Of a DNA stretch of 64,000 bases, positions 51,884-60,294 are shown piece by piece. The position numbers were made by a program, and so were the translations under genes. Numbering within the stretch: the stretch's first letter is position 1; each line of letters opens with the position of its first letter. Origin of the DNA: CADCTM01 sp049671305. GTDB taxonomy: Bacteria > Cyanobacteriota > Cyanobacteriia > Cyanobacteriales > Coleofasciculaceae. The stretch spans positions 29,700 through 93,699 of the forward strand of contig JBATUR010000030.1 of the NCBI GenBank assembly GCA_049671305.1. The letters run 5' to 3'. Under the pieces are notes generated by a model, which was given only the letters and a program-made list of their open reading frames with translations, searched no databases and had not been told where the DNA came from.

Positions 51884-52666
51884 ATGAAACGATACCTGAA
51901 AGTACTACAGTTATTTTGGAGTACCGCCATTGCGGCTGAATTAGAATATCGCCTTAACTTTGTCATTGCCACCCTTAGCAGTCTCGGAAACCTGATTGGT
52001 AGTATATTTGGGCTATTTTTGTTTTATCGGACTGGCTATACTTTTGAGGGTTGGAATTGGCAAGAAGCCCTAATTATCCTTGGTATTTTCACTCTACTTC
52101 AAGGCATTTCTGCTACCTTTCTTGTACCCAATCTTAACCGTATTGTTGAGCAAGTCCAGCAAGGTACATTAGACTTTGTACTCCTCAAACCAATTAACAG
52201 TCAATTTTGGCTTTCATCTCGTACCGTTTCACCTTGGGGAATACCTGATTTAATTTTTGGTATTTTGGTAATTGCTTATGCAGGTAGAAACTTAGGCTTG
52301 GGCATCAACGACTATTTAATCGGCATCATACCCATCTTTTTTGGCATTATGATCCTTTACAGTATTTGGTTTATCTTAGGTGCTACTAGCATTTGGTTTG
52401 TCAAAATTTACAACGTTACAGAAGTATTACGGGGTCTTTTAGATGCGGGTCGCTTTCCGATGGTAGCTTATCCGGCTTCTTATCGCTTCTTTTTTACCTT
52501 TATCGTGCCAGTTGCCTTTTTAACCACGATACCAGCCCAAACTATGTTAGGGCGTAGTCCTCTAATTTGGCTAATTGGTGCTGGCGTTTTGGCATTTGCT
52601 TTAATCTTAGCTTCAGCTATCTTTTGGCGCTTTGCTTTGCGTTTTTATACCAGTGCTTCTAGTTGA
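51884..52666 (+). CDS. ABC-2-type transporter permease (DUF990-like)
   Basis: This 260-residue integral membrane protein has six hydrophobic segments (about residues 20-45, 55-80, 110-130, 140-170, 200-215 and 230-255). The tract LVPNLNRIVEQVQQGTLDFVLLKPINSQF, between the second and third helices, is typical of the ABC-2/DUF990 permease family; such permeases pair with an ATPase to export lipids, polysaccharides or drugs. The ATPase and second permease are not adjacent. No function can be assigned beyond export. Confidence 0.88.
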   Translation: MKRYLKVLQLFWSTAIAAELEYRLNFVIATLSSLGNLIGSIFGLFLFYRTGYTFEGWNWQEALIILGIFTLLQGISATFLVPNLNRIVEQVQQGTLDFVLLKPINSQFWLSSRTVSPWGIPDLIFGILVIAYAGRNLGLGINDYLIGIIPIFFGIMILYSIWFILGATSIWFVKIYNVTEVLRGLLDAGRFPMVAYPASYRFFFTFIVPVAFLTTIPAQTMLGRSPLIWLIGAGVLAFALILASAIFWRFALRFYTSASS

Positions 52667-52744
52667 TTGATATTTTGTAGATGTCTCCTTTAAAATGGCA
52701 AATAATTAAGGGAATTAAACGTTTTTTATTCGGGCATCTATAAA

Positions 52745-52784
52745 CTAAAAAGTCGCCCCATATAAGTAAGATCAAAAGGGCGAC
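52745..52784 (-). terminator. terminator of the SH3 gene
   Basis: A perfect 7-bp stem (GTCGCCC at 52752-52758, GGGCGAC at 52778-52784) with a 19-nt loop is followed on the minus strand by five T. It is 43 bp downstream of the 52827-53123 gene stop. Confidence 0.7.
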
Positions 52785-52826
52785 AAACGTCTATTATTAG
52801 AAGTTGTATATTTAATTTACAACTGA

Positions 52827-53123
52827 CTAACGAGAGAGAAATCTAACCAAATCTGAACGCACCCAGCCTATTGTACCAGAGCGAAATTGGACGCAATACC
52901 AAACATAACCATCATCACCTTTTCTTTGTTCAATGACTTCTACACGATCTCCTACTAAACCATAGCTAGGGGCGGCAGCCCGTGTAGAAGGGAAAGCGCG
53001 AACATTAACTCGACTGCCCGTTATTCTTCCTACTAAAACGGCAGGACTTGCTAAAGCAGGAATTGCCATGCCAACAGCAGCAATAGTTGTCAACAGCACT
53101 GATGTCAGAGATTTAATATTCAT
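52827..53123 (-). CDS. secreted SH3-domain protein
   Basis: This 98-residue exported protein begins with a Sec signal peptide (MNIKSLTSVLLTTIAAVGMAIPALA, cleavage after ALA at ~25). The mature part is one bacterial SH3 domain: GSRVNVRAFPSTRAAAPSYGL, VGDRVEVIEQRKGDDGYVWYCVQ and GTIGWVRSDLVRFL, the canonical beta-barrel pattern. Such small SH3 proteins bind peptidoglycan or other envelope polymers. The start ATG has no strong ribosome site. It is divergent from the aldo/keto reductase gene and has its own terminator. Confidence 0.86.
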   Translation of the reverse strand: MNIKSLTSVLLTTIAAVGMAIPALASPAVLVGRITGSRVNVRAFPSTRAAAPSYGLVGDRVEVIEQRKGDDGYVWYCVQFRSGTIGWVRSDLVRFLSR

Positions 53124-53296
53124 AAAAGTAACCTAACAAAGAGTAACGTTAGCTTCAATTACCTTGCTGAAGTTTCCGGAAAAGTTCCGCTATTTTTTTG
53201 ATTAACTATCTCTATGTTTTGCAAAACTATCCATTAGATAGACAAAACTTTATTAACTTTGTGTAAAAAATAACAGGATGAGTATTAAGGTTAATT

Positions 53297-54163
53297 ATGG
53301 AAACCAAACAACTAGGAAACACGGGTGTCAGTATTAGCGCCATTGGTTTAGGTGGGATGCCAATGTCATTAAGTAATAGACCAAGCGAAGCAGAAGCGAT
53401 CGCAGTTATTCATCGAGCCCTCGACCTTGGAGTTACACTAATCGATACGGCTGACTCCTATTGTAAAGACGAGTCAGACAAACACCACAACGAAAAATTA
53501 ATCGCCAAGGCACTCCAACAATACAGCAAAGACACTAGCCAAGTTATCGTTGCCACCAAAGGCGGCTTAATGCGCCCTGAAGGTAGTTGGACACGCAACG
53601 GCAACCCGGACCATCTGCGGCAGACAATTCGTGCCAGCTTTGAAGCGTTGGGAGGCAATAAGCCCATAGATCTTTGGCAATACCATGCCGCTGATCCAAA
53701 TTACACTATTAAAGCAGCCTTAACGCCAGCCAAAGAAGCGGTTGAATCCGGTATAATTCGCTTTGTTGGGGTTTCCAATTTTTCCGTTGAACAAATCAAA
53801 CAAGCCCGTGATGTTGTAGATATTGTTTCGGTGCAGAATCAATATAATCCTTGGTATCGGCAACCAGAGTCTGACGGTGTTCTCAAATATTGTCAAACGG
53901 AAAACTTGACATTTTTCCCTTGGAGTCCATTAGGTGGCAGCCGTCGAGTTAGCAGTCTGCAAGATATTCCAGTTATTGCCCAACTTGCCCAAGCCAAAGA
54001 AGTTTCTGTCTATCAAATAGTTTTAGCTTGGTTGAAGGCAAAATCAGCTTGTATTGTGCCAATTCCAGGAGCAAGTAAAGCTGCTAGCATAGAAGACTCT
54101 GTAGGTGCTGTTGCAGTCTCGTTAAGTGATGCCGAAATCAGTCAAATTGACCAAGGAACTTAA
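53297..54163 (+). CDS. aldo/keto reductase
   Basis: This 288-residue (beta/alpha)8 NADPH-dependent reductase has a complete catalytic tetrad: Asp and Tyr in LIDTADSYCKDES (~50-55), Lys in IVATKGGLM (~89) and His in DLWQYHAADP (~124). The cofactor-binding C-terminal signature is IPIPGASKAASIEDSVGA with VSNFS in the middle. The reduced substrate (an aldehyde, ketone or sugar) is unknown. It is a single plus-strand gene with a 261-bp spacer before the hybrid kinase. Confidence 0.92.
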   Translation: METKQLGNTGVSISAIGLGGMPMSLSNRPSEAEAIAVIHRALDLGVTLIDTADSYCKDESDKHHNEKLIAKALQQYSKDTSQVIVATKGGLMRPEGSWTRNGNPDHLRQTIRASFEALGGNKPIDLWQYHAADPNYTIKAALTPAKEAVESGIIRFVGVSNFSVEQIKQARDVVDIVSVQNQYNPWYRQPESDGVLKYCQTENLTFFPWSPLGGSRRVSSLQDIPVIAQLAQAKEVSVYQIVLAWLKAKSACIVPIPGASKAASIEDSVGAVAVSLSDAEISQIDQGT

Positions 54164-54424
54164 GGCACAAAAAGTACTCGTCGAAATCTTTTCCCTTAAA
54201 CTTTCAGTTTATCTAAGATGAAATGAGAAACAAAAAATCATCTTAGCCTACAACTCTTGGGAAAAAGTGAGCATTTTTCCGATGCCAGTTAGATAACCCA
54301 AAATAGTTGAGCATTGTTAAGCTAAGAAAAGAGCTTGAGCAAGGCAGAACCTAAAAGTTAGATTTTTTGTAAATCTAGCTAATCAAGCTTAACTGAATCA
54401 AGCCACGCCAAAAGAGACTTTAAT

Positions 54425-57400
54425 ATGTTGGCATTCTTAGCTGACTGGTATTTAGGACCGTTTATTCCTCATGGACATTGCTACCTCTGGAAGCCAGAGT
54501 TAGTCGGGCTTCATATTGTATCGGACGCCTTAATTGCGATCGCCTATTATTCTATTCCTCTGACCTTAGTTTATTTTGTTCGTAAGCGACAAGATCTGCC
54601 TTTTTCCTTCCTTTTCTTATTATTCGGTGCCTTCATCATTGCCTGTGGTACAACGCACATTTTCGAGATTTGGACATTATGGCATCCTGATTATTGGTTG
54701 AGTGGTTTTATTAAAGCTATTACCGCTTTAGTTTCAGTTTTTACGGCAATATTATTAATTCCGCTGATTCCTAAAGCCTTGGCGTTACCTAGTCCTGCAC
54801 AATTAGAACTTGAAATAAAAGAACGTAAAACAGCAGAATTAAAATTACAAGAGGCTTTAAAACTATTAGAAATCAATCAAGAAAATTTAGCTTTAAGAGT
54901 TGAACAACGAACTGCCGAATTACAACAAACCAATCAGCAGTTAGAAATTGAAATGCAAGAACGCGAGCTAGCAGAAACAGCGCGTATTAATAGTGAAGAA
55001 AGACTTAATCAAGCACTAACAGCAGCTCAAATGGGAGCATGGGAATGGGATTTAAAAAGCGATCATATTAATTGGTCAGATAGTGTTGAATCAATCTTTG
55101 GCATGAGTCCAGGCAGCTTTGATGGCAAATACCAAACCTATCTTAACAGTGTTCACCCAGATGATTTATTTCAAGCAACTGAAGCCGTCAACCGTAGCCT
55201 AGAAACAGGCACAGAATATGAAGTAGAAAACCGCATTTGTGGACAAGATGGCTCAATTCGTTGGATAACTGCCAAAGGTGCTGTGATCCGTGACTCCAGA
55301 GGCAAAGCCATCCGCATGATCGGCACCGTAATGAACATTACTAAACGAAAAGAGATAGAACTAGCATTAGAAAAAGAACGCCAACAACTACGACAAATTA
55401 TCACCAATGCCCCCATTTCAATGGCGCTATTTGACAACGAAATGCGCTATTTAGCATATTCAACTCGTTGGTTAGAAGAGCAAGAATTACAAGGACAATC
55501 AATTATTGGGCGCAGTCATTACGAAGTAGTTCCTGACCTGAAAGAAGACTGGAAAATCATGTACCAACGTGGCTTGCAAGGAGAAATTCTCTCAGCAAGT
55601 GAAGACTTGTGGCAACGTGCAGATGGTCGTAAATTTTACCTGCGTTGGGCAATTAATCCTTGGTATATTACAGATGGAACAATTGGCGGTATTGTACTAG
55701 TTAGTGACTCAATTAATGAATTAGTTGAAGCACGAGAAGCAGCACTAGAAGCAGCACGACTTAAATCAGAATTTCTGGCAAATATGAGTCATGAAATTCG
55801 TACTCCCATGAATGGGGTTTTGGGCGTGGCAGGCTTATTATTACAAACTCCTTTATCATCTATACAACTAGATTATGCTAGGACAATTCGTAGTAGTGCC
55901 GAACATTTGCTTAATGTAATTAATGATATTCTTGACTTTTCCAAGTTAGAAGCAGGGGAAATGTCCATCGAACAAATTGACTTTGACTTGGATAGTTGCC
56001 TTGAGTCGGTGGTGGATGTTTTAGCAACACAAGCAGAGGCAAAAGGCTTAGAGTTGGCTGTTGTGGTGGAAGACAATGTTCCCAGACAGTTACAAGGAGA
56101 TCCAGGGCGTTTGCGGCAGATTTTGTTAAATTTAACTGGAAATGCTCTGAAATTTACGAGCGAGGGCGGAGTTGTTGTGAAAGCTTCCTTAGTAGATGCT
56201 ACTACGGCACGATCGCCGATTAAAATTCGCTTTGAAGTTACAGATACTGGTATTGGTATTAGTAAATCTGATCAAAACAAGCTATTTCAATCTTTTTCTC
56301 AAGTTGATGCCTCAATGACGCGACAATATGGCGGCACAGGTTTAGGGTTGGTAATATGCAAGCAACTTGTTGAATTGATGGGTGGCGAAATTGGCGTTGA
56401 AAGTGTGGTTGATGTGGGTTCTAAGTTTTGGTTTACAGTTGCCTTTCAACCTCAAACACAATTAGTATCGCTGTCAGTACCTCTGACCTTAAGCCAGCTC
56501 AAATTATTAATTGTCTCAGATCATGAGCCTACTTATCAAGCTGTGCGATCGCATACTGCAAGTTGGGGTATGGTTGCAGATGTTGCCACCAACTCGAAAG
56601 CAGCGCTAGATGCCTTAAATCATGTTGCTCAAAAGCCTTATGATGTGGTAATTATCGACTGGCAAACTAATGAGCGCGAGTCAATTATACCGATGATTCG
56701 TGCCAACGCCAGCTTGGCATCGACAAAACTGATTATTTTAACCACACAGCAACAAAATGCTGTGGCAGAATGGACATCTTTTGCTATTTCCGGTTGTGTA
56801 ATTAAACCAATTAGGGCTTCACGACTATTTGATAGTTTGGCGAGTGCCTGTGGCAAAGATGACTATAATATTAGCCGGATTACAGCAACTGAAAACGCGA
56901 TTAAACCAAATAATTCATCTTTAAAAATACTATTAGTAGAAGACCATCCAGTCAATCAGATGGTAATTTTAAACCAACTAGAAATGTTAGGTTATCAAGC
57001 AGACTGGGTGGAAAATGGTCAAAAAGCGATCGCCAAATTACAAACCCAAAACTACGATATTGTTTTAATGGATTGTCAAATGCCTGTCCTTGATGGCTAC
57101 GAAGCAACCCAAGCAATCAGACGCCAAGAAGGCACGAAACGCCATACTATAATTATCGCCCTTACCGCCCACGCCCTACCTGCTGACAGAGAAAAATGTC
57201 TCGCTGCTGGTATGGATGACTACCTGACAAAACCTGTCGCCCAAGAAGCATTAGGAGAAACAATTGCACGTTGGATCAAGACTACTTCATCAGATAACGA
57301 CACTCCCGCCACCACAGTGCTCAACATGAACAATTCACCGCTAGATTTACAACGCCTCAATAGTTTATCTAGCGGCAAAGTTGCCTTTCAACAACGACTT

Positions 57401-57664
57401 GTACAAATTTTTATTGACAATGCCTTTCCAGGTGTTGAACAAATGCGCCGTGCCATTTTAGAAAATGATTATAAAACAATTGAACAGCAAGCCCATCGCC
57501 TTAAAGGAGCAAGTGCCAATGTTGGTGTCTTGATCATGCCAGATGTCGCAGGGCAGCTAGAACAACAGGCAAGAGACAAAAAGCTAGAAGGTGCAACTGA
57601 GTTATTAGACTCAATGGAAAATCAGTTACAGCAAGTTAAACTTTATCTCAAAAATTGGCAGTAA
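54425..57664 (+). CDS. hybrid histidine kinase with ethylene-receptor-like sensor domain
   Basis: This 1079-residue phosphorelay kinase starts with three transmembrane helices matching plant ETR1-type ethylene-binding domains: VSDALIAIAYYSIPLTLVYFV, then IIACGTTHIFEIWTLW with Cys74 and His78, spaced as the Cu(I)-binding Cys65/His69 of ETR1. A coiled coil follows (~125-190), then two PAS domains (~195-305 and 315-430). HisKA has His456 in NMSHEIRTPMNG, and HATPase motifs include NALKFTSEG, DTGIGIS and GTGLGLVI. A first receiver-like domain (~690-810) keeps an Asp in VVIIDWQ but lacks a clean acidic pair. A second receiver has Asp883, and the C-terminal HPt domain has His1024 (AHRLKGAS). Ethylene or another small ligand may be sensed; Synechocystis Slr1212 is the known precedent. 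Confidence 0.93.
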   Translation: MLAFLADWYLGPFIPHGHCYLWKPELVGLHIVSDALIAIAYYSIPLTLVYFVRKRQDLPFSFLFLLFGAFIIACGTTHIFEIWTLWHPDYWLSGFIKAITALVSVFTAILLIPLIPKALALPSPAQLELEIKERKTAELKLQEALKLLEINQENLALRVEQRTAELQQTNQQLEIEMQERELAETARINSEERLNQALTAAQMGAWEWDLKSDHINWSDSVESIFGMSPGSFDGKYQTYLNSVHPDDLFQATEAVNRSLETGTEYEVENRICGQDGSIRWITAKGAVIRDSRGKAIRMIGTVMNITKRKEIELALEKERQQLRQIITNAPISMALFDNEMRYLAYSTRWLEEQELQGQSIIGRSHYEVVPDLKEDWKIMYQRGLQGEILSASEDLWQRADGRKFYLRWAINPWYITDGTIGGIVLVSDSINELVEAREAALEAARLKSEFLANMSHEIRTPMNGVLGVAGLLLQTPLSSIQLDYARTIRSSAEHLLNVINDILDFSKLEAGEMSIEQIDFDLDSCLESVVDVLATQAEAKGLELAVVVEDNVPRQLQGDPGRLRQILLNLTGNALKFTSEGGVVVKASLVDATTARSPIKIRFEVTDTGIGISKSDQNKLFQSFSQVDASMTRQYGGTGLGLVICKQLVELMGGEIGVESVVDVGSKFWFTVAFQPQTQLVSLSVPLTLSQLKLLIVSDHEPTYQAVRSHTASWGMVADVATNSKAALDALNHVAQKPYDVVIIDWQTNERESIIPMIRANASLASTKLIILTTQQQNAVAEWTSFAISGCVIKPIRASRLFDSLASACGKDDYNISRITATENAIKPNNSSLKILLVEDHPVNQMVILNQLEMLGYQADWVENGQKAIAKLQTQNYDIVLMDCQMPVLDGYEATQAIRRQEGTKRHTIIIALTAHALPADREKCLAAGMDDYLTKPVAQEALGETIARWIKTTSSDNDTPATTVLNMNNSPLDLQRLNSLSSGKVAFQQRLVQIFIDNAFPGVEQMRRAILENDYKTIEQQAHRLKGASANVGVLIMPDVAGQLEQQARDKKLEGATELLDSMENQLQQVKLYLKNWQ

Positions 57665-57757
57665 GACGGGTTTGGTACTTTAAAAAATCCTGCTAATTAG
57701 GGCGGGCAAAGAAACACCGCCCTGACATATAAGGAATTGGCTGTTTAAACCCGTCTT
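57663..57757. terminator. nested inverted repeats between the hybrid kinase and gnd
   Basis: Outer 11-bp perfect arms, AAGACGGGTTT (57663-57673) and AAACCCGTCTT (57747-57757), enclose an inner 7-bp hairpin, AGGGCGG (57699-57705) and CCGCCCT (57717-57723). The element starts at the kinase stop codon and ends 11 bp before the gnd stop. It probably ends both convergent transcripts; a small palindromic insertion is an alternative. Confidence 0.6.
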
Positions 57758-57767
57758 CTATGAGTTT

Positions 57768-59216
57768 TTAGTCAGTTGTACCTGTCTGCAAAGATTCTTC
57801 CGCTGCAGGCGTCCATTCCGTGTGGAAACTGCCTGGTTTGTCGGTACGCTCATAAGTATGAGCACCAAAATAGTCGCGTTGTGCTTGTGTGAGGTTTTGT
57901 GGTAAACGCTCACGTCGATAGCTATCAAAGTAATTCAATGATGCCGCAAAGGCTGGCACAGGAATACCCAATTTATTCGATACCGACAACACATCCCGCC
58001 AAGCATCCTGACGATCCAAAATACTCTGCTTAAACTCCGGCGCCAACAACAAATTCGGCAAGTCAGGGTTTTCCATATAAGCATTCTTAATCTTATCTAG
58101 GAAACCTGCCCGAATAATACAGCCACCTTTCCAAATCCGAGCACATTCACTCAAACTAAGATTATAGTCAAATTCCTGAGATGCCTTAGCTAGTAACGCC
58201 ATGCCTTGAGCATAAGAACACATCTTGGAGCAGTAAAGAGCATCACGAATTTTGTTGATAAATTCTTTAACATCGCCCTCATACTTACCTGTGGGACCTG
58301 TTAATTCCTTGGATGCGGCAACTCGTTCTTGCTTATAAAACGATACCACCCTGGCATTAACCGCCGCCGTCATGGTCGGAATGGGCACAGCTAACTCAAA
58401 AGCACTTTCCAAAGTCCAACGACCGGTACCTTTTTGACCAGCGGCATCCATAATCACATCAACCAGAGGTAAATTGGTATCTGGATCGATGAATTTGAAA
58501 ATATCAGCCGTAATTTCAATTAGATAAGAATTGAGTTCTTCGGTGGTGTTCCATTCCGTAAACACCTCATGCAACTGCTTATCATCCAACCCCAAGGCAT
58601 TCTTGAGCAAATCATAAGCCTCAGCAATAAGCTGCATATCACCATACTCAATGCCGTTGTGAACCATCTTTACATAGTGACCCGCGCCACCAGGACCAAT
58701 ATAAGTCACACAAGCGCCGTCATCGACCTGAGCCGCGATTTTGTTCAAAATGGGCGCTAACTCACCATAAGCAGTTTCTGTGCCTCCAGGCATCAAGCTA
58801 GGACCATTGAGGGCACCTTCTTCGCCACCACTGACACCCATGCCAACAAAACCAAAGTTAGCATCTTCTAAATCCTTGGTACGACGTTCGGTATCCGTGA
58901 ACAGCGAGTTACCACCGTCAATAATCATGTCACCCGGTTCTAGCAAGGGCTTGAGCTGGGCAATTACAGCATCAACGGGGGCGCCCGCCTTGACCATGAT
59001 CAAAATCTTGCGGGGACGTTCTAGGGACTTCACAAAGTCCTCAATGGAAAAGGCAGCATGGAAATTTTTGCCTTTTGCCCTGGTGTTCATAAACTTTTCG
59101 GTGACGGCGCTAGTACGGTTGTAAACCGAAACCGGAAAACCATTTCGTTCGACATTTAATGCCAAATTTTCGCCCATGACGGCAAGTCCGATCAAACCAA
59201 AGCTCTGTTGTGTCAT
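57768..59216 (-). CDS. gnd: 6-phosphogluconate dehydrogenase (decarboxylating)
   Basis: Gnd oxidises 6-phosphogluconate to ribulose 5-phosphate with NADP+, the main NADPH step of the oxidative pentose phosphate pathway used by cyanobacteria at night. The 482-residue protein has the Rossmann motif GLAVMGENLALN, IIDGGNSLFTDTERR, the catalytic-site block VGMGVSGGEEGALNGPSLMPGG, and Lys/Glu in VKMVHNGIEYGDMQLIAE. The C-terminal IRAGFLDKIKNAY and RREGLPQ-like YRRERLPQNLTQAQRDYFGAHTYER are typical. Length is normal. It is divergent from ycf66. Confidence 0.97.
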   Translation of the reverse strand: MTQQSFGLIGLAVMGENLALNVERNGFPVSVYNRTSAVTEKFMNTRAKGKNFHAAFSIEDFVKSLERPRKILIMVKAGAPVDAVIAQLKPLLEPGDMIIDGGNSLFTDTERRTKDLEDANFGFVGMGVSGGEEGALNGPSLMPGGTETAYGELAPILNKIAAQVDDGACVTYIGPGGAGHYVKMVHNGIEYGDMQLIAEAYDLLKNALGLDDKQLHEVFTEWNTTEELNSYLIEITADIFKFIDPDTNLPLVDVIMDAAGQKGTGRWTLESAFELAVPIPTMTAAVNARVVSFYKQERVAASKELTGPTGKYEGDVKEFINKIRDALYCSKMCSYAQGMALLAKASQEFDYNLSLSECARIWKGGCIIRAGFLDKIKNAYMENPDLPNLLLAPEFKQSILDRQDAWRDVLSVSNKLGIPVPAFAASLNYFDSYRRERLPQNLTQAQRDYFGAHTYERTDKPGSFHTEWTPAAEESLQTGTTD

Positions 59217-59450
59217 AAAATTCTCACTCGAACTGCTGCTTAACTTGTAGAACGGTTGTAATTCCTCTACAGGTTAGCCCGATCCCCATAAGATGCCCGT
59301 AAAAAAGAAATTAAGATCTGTCTTTTGAACGTAAATAATTAATGGAATAAACTTAGCATTATCGACAAGCAGCAACTGATTAACTGATAGTTGTATTGAT
59401 AACAATTTTTACTTGAACATTAAAGGCATATCGTAAGGAGTACTCGGTAG

Positions 59451-60233
59451 ATGTTGGCATACGTCCTGGCATTGGTTATTGGTCTTGGTAGTGTTGCTAT
59501 GTATATGGCAGCCTTCTTTGTTCCAGAAGTTCATCGCAAAAATGACTTTATCTGGAGTGGGGTTGGGCTATTTTACGCGCTGGTTTTGTGGGTTTGTGCC
59601 GGACGCATTACAGGCGGTGTTTTGTTGGGTCAGCTTTTCAGTGTGACACTGTTGGGTTGGTTCGCTTGGCAAACTTTTTCGTTGCGAAGAGCTCTAGTCT
59701 CTCCTGATCAACAAACTCCTCTTCCTAATGAGTTGCCTGTAAACTTCCAAGGACTACAACAAAAAATTACAGGACTTTTCAAAAAAGGCAAGTCGGATAG
59801 CGAAATTGTCGCGAGTGCCAAAGCAGCGGCAAAACAAGCAGAAACGAAACTCCAAGAAGTCGCCGAACCCTCGCCTACAGTCGAAATTATCGATAAACGT
59901 GACACACCTCCTGAAGTCGCCGAACCTGCTCCTACAGGGGAAGTCACAACTTCTGATCCCGAAATTGTTGATAAAGGTGAAACAACTACTGAAGCACAGA
60001 AATTAGTGCCACCAAAACCCCCTGCACCTGAATTGGTGGAAGCTGCCAAAAAGTCAACTTCTCCTGACATAGCATCACCAAAAGATGCCGTTATACCCGT
60101 TGAAGTAATAGCCCCAGAAGTGGAATTAGCACCAACTGCTGAACCTCCAGGAAGAGGAGATCCTGAAGACCGTATTGTAGAAGTAGACGTGCCAAATTCT
60201 CCTGACTCAGAAAATCCCGACCAGCCAGCTTGA
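59451..60233 (+). CDS. Ycf66-family membrane protein
   Basis: This 260-residue protein is related to the chloroplast-encoded Ycf66, a cyanobacteria/plastid family of unknown function. The N-terminal ~85 residues hold three transmembrane helices (MLAYVLALVIGLGSVAMYMAAFF, FIWSGVGLFYALVLWVCAGRI, GQLFSVTLLGWFAWQTF) and the conserved RRALVSPDQQTPLP. The remaining ~160 residues are disordered, Pro/Glu/Thr-rich, with a near-repeated EVAEPSPT / EVAEPAPT. A GGAG ribosome site precedes the ATG. It lies 61 bp upstream of ileS and may be co-transcribed. Confidence 0.87.
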   Translation: MLAYVLALVIGLGSVAMYMAAFFVPEVHRKNDFIWSGVGLFYALVLWVCAGRITGGVLLGQLFSVTLLGWFAWQTFSLRRALVSPDQQTPLPNELPVNFQGLQQKITGLFKKGKSDSEIVASAKAAAKQAETKLQEVAEPSPTVEIIDKRDTPPEVAEPAPTGEVTTSDPEIVDKGETTTEAQKLVPPKPPAPELVEAAKKSTSPDIASPKDAVIPVEVIAPEVELAPTAEPPGRGDPEDRIVEVDVPNSPDSENPDQPA

Positions 60234-60294
60234 AGAGCATGGGACTTGTCAACGATAATGTACAAAAAACTTGAAGATCTCTCCCTGTGAAACT

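Noticed and set aside
59708..60265. 185-codon minus-strand frame opposite ycf66
   Set aside because: Ser/Gly/Thr-rich shadow of the Pro/Glu/Thr-rich tail of ycf66.
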